Origin: Lachnospiraceae bacterium
GTDB taxonomy: Bacteria; Bacillota; Clostridia; Lachnospirales; Lachnospiraceae
Assembly: GCA_017420605.1 (NCBI GenBank)
Contig: JAFOIS010000146.1
Location: forward strand, 1 to 8,351
DNA length: 8,351 nucleotides
Direction of reading: 5' to 3'
Shown: positions 1-6,870 of the stretch, piece after piece
Layout: the number at the start of each line of letters is the position of its first letter
How positions within the stretch are numbered: the stretch's first letter is position 1
Made by a program: the position numbers and the translations under genes
Notes under the pieces: generated by a model
The model's database searches: none
What the model was told of the DNA's origin: nothing
Seen by the model: only the letters and a program-made list of their open reading frames with translations

Positions 1-485
1 AGCGCTTTGACGGAGATCTTATCGCCGATCCTGAGGCCGATGACCTGGGAGCCTTCTTCCAGTTCGAGATCCTGCCAGGCGACGGTCACGATATCGTTCA
101 GGTTTCCGTTCTTAAGGACGACGATAGCCGTCATCAGTTTCGTGACGGACGCCGGATAGATCTGTTCATGCATGCCTTTCGCATAAACAACTTCCCGCTC
201 TTCCACCGAAAAAAGCCCCGCGTGCGCGCCTTTTTCGATGTCGACCCTGTCGGTGCCTACTTCGTTCGGTCCGATGCACAGGTCCTGGGCAAACGCGGCG
301 TCCGCGTAGATCACAGTCTGCGCGGTATCGACGTACCCGATATTCTGTTCGTCATACGGATAGATCATCGGCAGCCTGCTCTCCTTCCACATAACGATCA
401 GCACAACAAGGCCTGCCGTCACGAGGACGGCAAGAATGATCGAGACCGTAAGCTGGATACGCCGCCTCGTTCTCCCGGAGCTCAT
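1..485 (-). CDS. D-alanyl-D-alanine carboxypeptidase (peptidase S11), C-terminus cut by window edge
   Basis: I translated this from the sequence. The ATG at 485-483 overlaps the rodA stop as ATGA and has a strong Shine-Dalgarno, GGGAGGA at 498-492, 6 nt upstream. About 161 codons are visible before the left edge. Residues 1-10 are basic (MSSGRTRRRI) and 11-32 form one hydrophobic segment, so the product is exported, either membrane-anchored or with a signal peptide. The penicillin-recognising fold begins near residue 88, and PASVTKLMTA at 111-120 supplies the catalytic SxxK motif (Ser113, Lys116). The later SxN and KTG motifs would lie outside the window. Proteins of this family (DacA, low-molecular-weight PBPs) remove the terminal D-Ala from peptidoglycan pentapeptides and so limit cross-linking. 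Its position behind PBP2 and rodA parallels dacA near mrdAB in Escherichia coli. An endopeptidase of the same S11 family cannot be excluded without the C-terminal half. Confidence 0.9.
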   Translation of the reverse strand, partial: MSSGRTRRRIQLTVSIILAVLVTAGLVVLIVMWKESRLPMIYPYDEQNIGYVDTAQTVIYADAAFAQDLCIGPNEVGTDRVDIEKGAHAGLFSVEEREVVYAKGMHEQIYPASVTKLMTAIVVLKNGNLNDIVTVAWQDLELEEGSQVIGLRIGDKISVKA

Positions 486-1612
486 GCTTTATCCTCCCGT
501 TCCATACGGATCCTTGCCTGCAGCCCCACGTTCAGGACGAACCCCATACCGATGAACAGGCACAGCATGGACGTAAGCCCGTGGCTGACGAAGGGAAGCG
601 GCGTACCGGTATTGGGCAGAAGGCCGCAGGAGACGCCGATATTGATGAAGCTCTGCAGCGAGACGATGCAGGCCATCCCGCTGCATATGACCCTTCCGGC
701 AAGATCTTTTGCCCTCGCTGACATATACAGGCATTCGAACACGACGAGCAGAAGAAGCAGGATGATCCCGCAGCTTCCGACGAAGCCGAGTTCCTCTCCC
801 GCCACGGAGAATATGAAGTCCGTCTCCGATTCGGCGACGAAGTCGCCGTTGTTCGCGGTGATCTCTTCTTTATTGCCGAGTCCCTTGCCGGTCAAGCCGC
901 CGCTGCCGATCGCGATGACGGAGTTCTTCTGCTGCATCGCCTTGCCGGAATACTCGTCGTTGTCCGGCTGCAGGTGCGTCATGATGCGCTCGTACTGGTA
1001 ATCCTGAAGGATGCCTGAATCCGGCTGCAGGATGATCCCGATCGCCACCGCGGCGATGGGGACCGTGACGAGCAGAATAAGGCCGATCGCCCGGTAACTC
1101 AGGCCCGCGGCAAAATACATGACCGCAAAAAGCGCCAGCACCGTCAGCGTATTCTTAAGGTCCGGCTGCAGGAAAATGAGGACGAGCGGCGCCGTGATCA
1201 GGATGACCGACTGCACGATCGTACGGAATGAGCTGAGCCGGTTCTCCTCGTTCATGAAATACCGTGCGAAAAACAGGATCAGAATGATCTTGGCAAGCTC
1301 CACGGGCTGGAACTTGAAGCTGCCGATCTCGATCCACCGTGTTGCGCCGTTCGTATTCTTGCCGATCGCGAATACCAAAAGAAGAAGTGCCAGATTGCCA
1401 GCGTACATCAGCCAGTGAAACTGAAGCACCCAGGAATAATCGATCATGGATACGATAAACATGACGATCATCCCGCCGACAAAGCCGAGAAGCTGTCTTC
1501 TTTCATACGGCTGCCACGCGCTGCCTACGAGCAGCACTCCCAACATGCCGAGCGCCGCCAGATAGATCACCAATCTGTAGTTGTAATCCTTTAGCCTGTA
1601 TTTTCTGATCAT
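482..1612 (-). CDS. rodA: SEDS-family peptidoglycan glycosyltransferase RodA
   Basis: 376 residues, the normal RodA/FtsW size, with about ten hydrophobic membrane segments. SEDS proteins polymerise lipid II into glycan strands at the outer membrane face and work with a class B PBP. Visible hallmarks are NGATRWIEIG (Trp93), FQPVELAK (101-108), FLQPDL (147-152), AIGSGGLTGKGLG (234-246), and ESETDFIF (261-268), whose Asp265 matches the essential Asp of the usual HTDFIF motif, followed by GEELGFVG. LLPNTGTPLPF precedes the last helix. Deviations are Val104 where Ser is usual in QPSEL, and FVSHGLTS at 341-348 where FVSYGGSS or similar is usual. The start is ATG at 1612, with AGGA at 1623-1620 lying inside the end of the PBP2 gene; only 3 bp separate the two genes. 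The immediate PBP2 partner and the mre context favour RodA over FtsW, though sequence alone does not separate these paralogues firmly. Confidence 0.93.
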   Translation of the reverse strand: MIRKYRLKDYNYRLVIYLAALGMLGVLLVGSAWQPYERRQLLGFVGGMIVMFIVSMIDYSWVLQFHWLMYAGNLALLLLVFAIGKNTNGATRWIEIGSFKFQPVELAKIILILFFARYFMNEENRLSSFRTIVQSVILITAPLVLIFLQPDLKNTLTVLALFAVMYFAAGLSYRAIGLILLVTVPIAAVAIGIILQPDSGILQDYQYERIMTHLQPDNDEYSGKAMQQKNSVIAIGSGGLTGKGLGNKEEITANNGDFVAESETDFIFSVAGEELGFVGSCGIILLLLLVVFECLYMSARAKDLAGRVICSGMACIVSLQSFINIGVSCGLLPNTGTPLPFVSHGLTSMLCLFIGMGFVLNVGLQARIRMEREDKA

Positions 1613-1615
1613 AGG

Positions 1616-4504
1616 TCAATCCTGCTGCGTCATCGAAACGTCGCGCGTCGCGGCACGTCCCGTGATGATGTTCTCCGGCGCGCTGGTCCCGAAATAATAC
1701 TCCATGATATCCCGCGACATGACGAGCATGTTCGTCGAGGAATAGCCGTTCGGTACGCGGAGCGCCATCGCGATCTCCGGGGATTCGTAAGGCGCATAGC
1801 CGATGAAGACGGCGTGCGGCGGTCTGGATTTCGATTCCTGTGCCGTACCGGTCTTGCCGGCCACATTGATCGGGAAATCATTGTACTGCGACTTTGCCGC
1901 GATCACGCGCCGCATGCCCTCGTGCAGGGCGTTCCAGGTCGTCTGCGGGACGGTGAGGCGGCTCTGGATCTCCGGCGTATATTCCCGGATGAGATTTCCC
2001 TTGCTGTCGACGACGCGGTTGATGAGCGAAAGATCGTAGCTCGTCCCGCCGTTCGCAAGTATCGTGGCGTACCGTGCGAGCTGCGTCGTGGTATAAGCGT
2101 GCGTGCCCTGTCCGATGGAGGACTGGATCGCCGATTTATCGGAGATCTGCGGCTCCGCTTCCGGGATCTCGATCCCCGAAGGTTTGTCGAGGTCGAACAG
2201 TTTCATATAGTTCTGCAGTTTGGAAAGCGACAGGGAGTCGGACCAGTTGCCTTCCGCGTTGATCCCCATCTGATAGGCGACCGAGCAGAAATACACGTTG
2301 CAGGATTCTTCGATCGCGCCGCGCAGATCGAGGTTGCCGTGCCCGTAGACGTTCCAGCAGCGGAGCGGCGTTTCCGTAAGATCGAACACGCCTTCGCAGT
2401 CGAACTCCGTATCTTCCCCGATCACGCCTTCCGACAGGCCTGCCGTCGCCGTGATCAGTTTGAAGGTGGATCCGGGCGCCGTCTTGGCCTGGGTCGCCTT
2501 GTTGTAGAAAGGCTGCGACAGATCCGCGGCGATCATCCGGTAATAGTCCGTATCCATCGTGTTGGAAAGCCGGTTGTTGTCATATCCCGGATAGGAAACG
2601 CACGCAAGGACCTCTCCCGTATTCGGATCCGTGATCACGGCAGAGCCGGAACAGGGATCGAGCGCCAGCATCGCCGGCGTCAGTTCGAGGTTCGTCAGCT
2701 TGATCTGCAGAAGTTCGTAGGCCGTCATCTTCTCATCGATGAAGTCCTCATAGCATCCGTCGTCCGTATCGAAGATGCCCTGGTCGTAGCAGATGCGCAG
2801 GATATCGTCCCCGGCGATGCGGTCGTCGTACAGCATATACTTGTACAGCATCTTCGTGAAGGCCGGATCTGTCCGGAGCGTTTCCTCGATCACCGTCGCA
2901 AGCGCGTCATAGATCTGCGAAGAGTCGATGTACGGCTCGTCGGAAGCGATCTGGGTAACGTCGATCCAGTTCTGCGACGCGGCATAGTTCAGATACTCCT
3001 GCATGGAGATGCTCTCGTCACGCTCCCAGGCGAGGTATACCTCGTCGGTCTTGTCTACGGCGGACATGTTGAGGATCTCCTTCTTATCCACGAGAAGGTC
3101 CTCGACGATGTAGTGCTCATACTCCTGCATCTCGCGGGACAGGCCGCTGTAGATCACCGGGTTGTCGCCGGTCAGTTCGCGCCGGATCCGGCGGAACGTC
3201 TCCTCCTGCTTCTCCGAAAAGGCGCGCGCAAGACGCCGTTCCGTGTCGGAGGCGGTGTCCACGGTAAAATGCGACGTATCGATAATGGAATTGTTGATGA
3301 GCGCGTTATAGACCGTGTAGCTCGGAAGCTGGATGTAGGCGGAGTCTTCGATATCGACGTCCATTTCCTTCCCGTCGAAAAGAACGGAAAGCAGAATACC
3401 GGCGATACGCTGTTCCAGGATCTTGTAGGTCGCGATCTGGAGATCCTTGTCGATCGTAAGATATACGTCGTTCCCGGCGATCGGGTCGCGCCTCTGATCT
3501 TCGTCGATCGCGATGACCTTGCCCACGTTGTTTACGCGGACCGTCTCCTCTCCGCTCGATCCCTGGAGCGTCACCTCCATGACCTTTTCGATGCCCGCCT
3601 TGCCCACGATCGAAGATCCGCTGTAGCTGGCGTTGAATTTCTTGTATTCGGCGATGTCTTCCGCTGACGCAAGGCCCGTGTAGCCGATGATCGACGCGAA
3701 ATAGACCGGATCTTCATAGACCCGCTTCGTATCCTCGGTGATCTCGATGCCCGGCAGCGAATCCTTGTTCTCGGTCAGTTCGGCGACCGCCGTGTCGTTG
3801 AGTTCGATCGCGATCGTCGTCCGCACATAACGCTGATAGCTCGTCGTAAAGAGCGCGTACCGGAAGCGGACGATGTCCAGAAGCTCCTGCCTCGTAAGAT
3901 TGTCCAGCCCGTAGGAAGCCAGCTCCTCGGAGGTGTAATTCGTACGCGGATACTCCGTAACGCAGAACATCTGTGTTCCGAGCAGGTACTTCATCAGCTC
4001 CTCCGCAGGCGCTTCCTTCTGCTCGTCGGTCAGCGAATCGATCCGGCTTTCGCCGTAGGCGTCGGCACGGAAACGGTCGAGCGACCATCCCTCGATGTCA
4101 TAGGCGTATCTGCCGTTCTCGTCGAGTATGATGTGGAACGGATTCGAGAAGGAAAGACCGTTGCGGCGCAGGATCCGCGAGATCGTGAGGCCTTCCTTAT
4201 TGAGCGACAGTGCCCGGATCCTCTTGGTCTCGTAGTTTCCGTTGTCTTCCACGGTCAGCGAATAGGAAAGCTCGTTGTGCGCCAGCAGCTTGCCGTTCCG
4301 GTCGTAGATATTGCCGCGCGTGCTTTTGATCTCGCGCGTGCGCGTCGTCATCTGTTCGAAATTGCTTCGGTATATGTCCCCGCTGACGATCTGGATCTGG
4401 TAGAGACGGTGGATCAGGGTGAAAGAAAGGACGGCAAATACGACGCCCAGGATGAACGGACGCCCGGATTTCCATTTTGCGATTTTCTTCAGTCCTTTAG
4501 CCAT
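1616..4504 (-). CDS. mrdA: Penicillin-binding protein 2, class B elongation transpeptidase with a large insertion
   Basis: 962 residues, against roughly 600-720 for common PBP2 proteins. It cross-links peptidoglycan stem peptides during cell elongation, paired with RodA. One N-terminal membrane helix (about 16-38) follows a basic start. The dimerisation/pedestal domain includes TRGNIYDRNG (62-71) and GKAGIEKVME (301-310). The transpeptidase domain begins near 346 (DVYLTIDKDLQ), is interrupted from about 365 to 612, and resumes at SGSAVITDPNTGEVLA (619-634). The catalytic motifs are intact: STFK (Ser679, Lys682), SCN (734-736) and KTGT (884-887). Cys703 and Cys716 flank a short segment, as in related PBP2s. 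The start is ATG at 4504, overlapping mreD by 16 bp. The nearest purine-rich SD-like run, GGAG at 4523-4520, is 15 nt away, so initiation probably depends on coupling to mreD translation. No alternative start keeps the membrane helix. Identity as PBP2 rests on the motifs plus the mreD and rodA neighbours. Confidence 0.95.
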   Translation of the reverse strand: MAKGLKKIAKWKSGRPFILGVVFAVLSFTLIHRLYQIQIVSGDIYRSNFEQMTTRTREIKSTRGNIYDRNGKLLAHNELSYSLTVEDNGNYETKRIRALSLNKEGLTISRILRRNGLSFSNPFHIILDENGRYAYDIEGWSLDRFRADAYGESRIDSLTDEQKEAPAEELMKYLLGTQMFCVTEYPRTNYTSEELASYGLDNLTRQELLDIVRFRYALFTTSYQRYVRTTIAIELNDTAVAELTENKDSLPGIEITEDTKRVYEDPVYFASIIGYTGLASAEDIAEYKKFNASYSGSSIVGKAGIEKVMEVTLQGSSGEETVRVNNVGKVIAIDEDQRRDPIAGNDVYLTIDKDLQIATYKILEQRIAGILLSVLFDGKEMDVDIEDSAYIQLPSYTVYNALINNSIIDTSHFTVDTASDTERRLARAFSEKQEETFRRIRRELTGDNPVIYSGLSREMQEYEHYIVEDLLVDKKEILNMSAVDKTDEVYLAWERDESISMQEYLNYAASQNWIDVTQIASDEPYIDSSQIYDALATVIEETLRTDPAFTKMLYKYMLYDDRIAGDDILRICYDQGIFDTDDGCYEDFIDEKMTAYELLQIKLTNLELTPAMLALDPCSGSAVITDPNTGEVLACVSYPGYDNNRLSNTMDTDYYRMIAADLSQPFYNKATQAKTAPGSTFKLITATAGLSEGVIGEDTEFDCEGVFDLTETPLRCWNVYGHGNLDLRGAIEESCNVYFCSVAYQMGINAEGNWSDSLSLSKLQNYMKLFDLDKPSGIEIPEAEPQISDKSAIQSSIGQGTHAYTTTQLARYATILANGGTSYDLSLINRVVDSKGNLIREYTPEIQSRLTVPQTTWNALHEGMRRVIAAKSQYNDFPINVAGKTGTAQESKSRPPHAVFIGYAPYESPEIAMALRVPNGYSSTNMLVMSRDIMEYYFGTSAPENIITGRAATRDVSMTQQD

Positions 4505-5010
4505 GTCGTGTGTTTTCTGCTCCGTACGGCTTCGTCCAGCCGGTGATGCACAAGATAGATCAGCTTATAGACGATGATGCACACCAGCGCCGTAAGAGCC
4601 GCCTTCGGCAGTATGAGCCGGAGAAAATAAGCCGGGATACGGATCCTTCCCCGTGAGAAAAAACCGAGAAAATAAATAATAAAATTGACCGCGAGGCTTC
4701 CCGCAAACGATACGAGCACGGGAACGCGGACGTACTGTTCAAAGTAAATGCCGCAGAGGCGTCCGGATATGTAGCCGAGGATCAGATAAAGAAGCGCCGT
4801 AAGACCGATCGTCTCGCCGAAAAAGAGATCGAGGAGCAGTCCGGCAAAAAAACCTTCGAGCATGCCAGCCCTCTTTCCGTGCAGAAACCCGCAGGAGACG
4901 ACAAGGATCAGCAGAAGATCCGGCATGACCGTACCGGTCCGTGACAGGATGCAGGTCTCGGCAAGGTAGGCGATGAACGTTGCGGCCGCCCAGGTCACGG
5001 TATGCCTCAT
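4489..5010 (-). CDS. mreD: Rod shape-determining membrane protein MreD
   Basis: 173 residues, the usual MreD length, almost wholly hydrophobic with about five predicted membrane segments. MreD is the integral-membrane member of the elongasome; with MreC it links the cytoplasmic MreB filaments to PBP2 and RodA. PDLLLILVVSCGFLHGKRAGM (30-50, with Pro30 and Asp31) followed by the Gly-rich GFFAGLLLDLFFG (53-65) is the recognisable family core. The C-terminal tail is basic (HHRLDEAVRSRKH) and probably cytoplasmic. The start is ATG at 5010, forming an ATGA overlap with the mreC stop, and a strong AGGAGG ribosome site sits just upstream inside the mreC coding sequence. The family is poorly conserved, so the assignment leans partly on its place directly after mreC. 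Confidence 0.92.
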   Translation of the reverse strand: MRHTVTWAAATFIAYLAETCILSRTGTVMPDLLLILVVSCGFLHGKRAGMLEGFFAGLLLDLFFGETIGLTALLYLILGYISGRLCGIYFEQYVRVPVLVSFAGSLAVNFIIYFLGFFSRGRIRIPAYFLRLILPKAALTALVCIIVYKLIYLVHHRLDEAVRSRKHTTWLKD

Positions 5011-5873
5011 TGTCCCTCCTCCGCCGCTTCCTCTTCCGCGCTCTCCTTGACCGCCGTGATCACGAGGACTTCCCTAAGAGACCGGAAATCGGCCGCAGGA
5101 ATGAGCTTGCCGGACTTCGTCAGGTTATTCGCGTCTTCCGTCAGTTCCGATATATAACCGATCGTAAGACCCGGAAGGAACTTTTCGCTGATACCCGAGG
5201 TGATGATACGGTCCCCGATCATCGTGAGCCCGCCTGCGTCCCGGAGTCCGTAAAACAGGATGACGCCGTCGTCCATGTCTATAAGGCTGCCCGTCACCGT
5301 GCACAGATCCGCGGTATCGGCGACCATGGCGCTCACGTTGCTCTCATCGTCGATGATCGCCCGGACGGCCGCCCAGTGCGGACCGACCTGATAGACGATC
5401 CCGCAGAGCCCGCCGCCGGTCATGACGTTCATATCCACCGCGACGCCGTCTTCGGAGCCTTTGTTGATCTTAAAGCGCTGATACCAGTTGCCCGGTTCCT
5501 TAGAGATCACGCGCGCGCCGATCATTTCATAATCCGGATACTCCTGGTCCAGTTCATAGAGTGCCGTAAGACGTTCGAGTTCAAGAAGCTTCTGCGCGTT
5601 CTCCGCCCTCTCCGCCTGCAGCGACTCGTTTTCTTCCGTAAGACGGCGCACCTCTTCCGCCAGCGCGGCGTTATCCCGGAAGCCGTCCGCCTTTTCGGTG
5701 ATGTACGTCCCGATCAGGTTGATACCGTTCTCAAGCGGTACGATCAGCCGCGACGCGGCACTGTTCAGAATGCCAAGTCCCGGCCGGTAGACCGCCGTCG
5801 TGAGGATAAGCCCGACGGCGATGAGCGCCAGCGCTATGAAAAGATGTCTGTCTTTTCTGAAAAAATCCTTCAT
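5007..5873 (-). CDS. mreC: Rod shape-determining protein MreC
   Basis: 288 residues, typical for MreC. A short basic cytoplasmic N-terminus (MKDFFRKDRH) is followed by one membrane helix (about 11-29), a coiled coil rich in Glu, Leu and Arg (about 66-108), and the extracytoplasmic beta-barrel region. ARVISKEPGNWYQRF (120-134) followed by INKGSEDGV (136-144) is the classic MreC signature. MreC oligomerises through the coiled coil and activates or positions PBP2 for lateral wall synthesis. The C-terminus ends in an acidic tail, ESAEEEAAEEGQ, whose codons also form the ribosome site for mreD. The start is ATG at 5873, 10 bp after the mreB-family stop, with GGAG at 5881-5878 only 4 nt upstream of it. 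No anomalies were seen in the conserved core. Confidence 0.95.
   Translation of the reverse strand: MKDFFRKDRHLFIALALIAVGLILTTAVYRPGLGILNSAASRLIVPLENGINLIGTYITEKADGFRDNAALAEEVRRLTEENESLQAERAENAQKLLELERLTALYELDQEYPDYEMIGARVISKEPGNWYQRFKINKGSEDGVAVDMNVMTGGGLCGIVYQVGPHWAAVRAIIDDESNVSAMVADTADLCTVTGSLIDMDDGVILFYGLRDAGGLTMIGDRIITSGISEKFLPGLTIGYISELTEDANNLTKSGKLIPAADFRSLREVLVITAVKESAEEEAAEEGQ
5011..5020 (-). promoter_or_regulatory. Strong mreD ribosome binding site embedded in the mreC 3' end
   Basis: AGGAGG (5020-5015) followed by GACA and ATG at 5010 forms a near-consensus site. The same bases encode the last acidic residues of MreC (Glu-Glu-Gly-Gln), and the mreC stop overlaps the mreD start as ATGA. 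This arrangement points to translational coupling that would keep MreC and MreD in similar amounts. Confidence 0.7.
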
Positions 5874-5883
5874 GATACTCCGT

Positions 5884-6870
5884 TTATTTCGGCGCGCCGG
5901 TCTCCTCCGCGCGCATATACTCTCTGAGGCCGAGGATCGTCGTCATTTCGTAATCCCGGGCCGTGATGGCTCCATGCCCCGTCTTTTCCGCGAACCACTC
6001 CGCCGTATTCGGGATCCTCGCGCCGCCGCCGGACAGGATCAGCCCCTGCTTTTCCATATTTTCGGCGATCTGCGGCGGCATCCTCTCCCACAGTTCCGAT
6101 ACGGCTTCGGCAAGATGAGAAAGGTGAGGCATGACCGCCTCATGCACGATCTCGGCGGAAACGATCACCTCACGCGGCGTTCCGGTGATGGCGTCCATAC
6201 CGAAGGTCTTCCGCGCGTCACGGACCGCTCCCGTATTCGCGAGCGCATGTTTTAAGCGGTGCGCGGTGCGCGGTCCGATGAGGCAGTTCGTGTGCCTGCG
6301 CACACTGTCCGCGATCGCCTCGTCCATATGCCGGCCGCCTTCCTCGAGCATTTCGCTGATCACTGTCTGCCCCTGCACGATCACGGAAAGGATACTGCAG
6401 GAAGCGCCGATGTTGAGGAGGATCGTCCCGCGGGTCGCGTCTGTATCGATCCCGCACCCGCGCGCGTCGCAGACAGGCTGATCGACGAGGATCACGCCGC
6501 CCTGCGCGCCGCACAGTTCCCCCATATCCGAGAAGGCGCGCTTCTGGATCCGCGACAGATCGATCGGCGCCGCCGCGTAAAGCACTCTTTTTCCGGCAGG
6601 CCGCTCATCCGCTGCCGCCAGAAGCTTCTTCATCAGAAAGCCGGCACGGTCGACGTCCGCGATCGTTCCTTTGTCGGACGGCGTCCGCACGTCTATGTCG
6701 GGCGGCGTCTTGGCATACATTTCATAAGCCGCGTCCCCTGCAGCGAGTACCCGGCCGGTCGAGGGCCGTACCGCGATCATGCTCTTCTGCTCCGTGATCC
6801 GGTCCAGCCGTTCCGTATAGATTTTAACGGTGTCCGCACCCAGGTCGACCCCGAAACGGTTACCAATCAT
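5884..6870 (-). CDS. mreB: Divergent MreB-family bacterial actin with altered nucleotide-binding motifs
   Basis: 328 residues, close to the usual 330-350. Family membership shows in GVDLGADTVKIY (7-18, phosphate-1 region), VLAAGDAAYEMYAKTP (41-56), KGTIADVD (67-74), GRHMDEAIADSVRR (179-192), CLIGPRTAHRLKHAL (196-210) and LILSGGGARIPN (277-288, adenosine region). MreB forms membrane-associated filaments that organise lateral wall synthesis. Several residues normally needed for ATP hydrolysis are changed. The IEEP catalytic motif is VDQP (129-132, Gln131 for the catalytic Glu). The phosphate-2 motif DIGGGT is NIGASC (153-158, Asn for Asp, Cys for Thr). Phosphate-1 is one residue shorter than DLGTANT. 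The start is ATG at 6870, overlapping the radC stop as ATGA, with only a weak upstream site (GGA about 11 nt away). The mreC neighbour supports an elongasome role. It may be a non-hydrolysing MreB paralogue, with a canonical MreB encoded elsewhere; that part is inference. Confidence 0.85.
   Translation of the reverse strand: MIGNRFGVDLGADTVKIYTERLDRITEQKSMIAVRPSTGRVLAAGDAAYEMYAKTPPDIDVRTPSDKGTIADVDRAGFLMKKLLAAADERPAGKRVLYAAAPIDLSRIQKRAFSDMGELCGAQGGVILVDQPVCDARGCGIDTDATRGTILLNIGASCSILSVIVQGQTVISEMLEEGGRHMDEAIADSVRRHTNCLIGPRTAHRLKHALANTGAVRDARKTFGMDAITGTPREVIVSAEIVHEAVMPHLSHLAEAVSELWERMPPQIAENMEKQGLILSGGGARIPNTAEWFAEKTGHGAITARDYEMTTILGLREYMRAEETGAPK

Noticed and set aside
168..1001. Open reading frame of 277 codons on the plus strand across the carboxypeptidase and rodA
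   Set aside because: It spans the junction of two real genes on the other strand, has no family motif and is an antisense shadow.
1814..3667. Open reading frame of 617 codons on the plus strand, antisense to the PBP2 gene
   Set aside because: Its product is rich in Arg, Asp, Val and His with no recognisable domain, and it sits exactly opposite the well-supported PBP2 gene. Long antisense frames are expected in GC-rich coding DNA with strong third-position bias.
4980..5927. Open reading frame of 315 codons on the plus strand, opposite mreC
   Set aside because: Low-complexity Arg/Asp/Val-rich translation with no motif, no ribosome site noted, and fully antisense to a clear MreC.
5884..6870. 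Possibility that the actin-like gene is PilM, FtsA or a plasmid ParM-type protein
   Set aside because: The blocks around residues 41-74 and 179-210, the SGGGA loop and the mreC neighbour match MreB better, despite the changed active-site residues.
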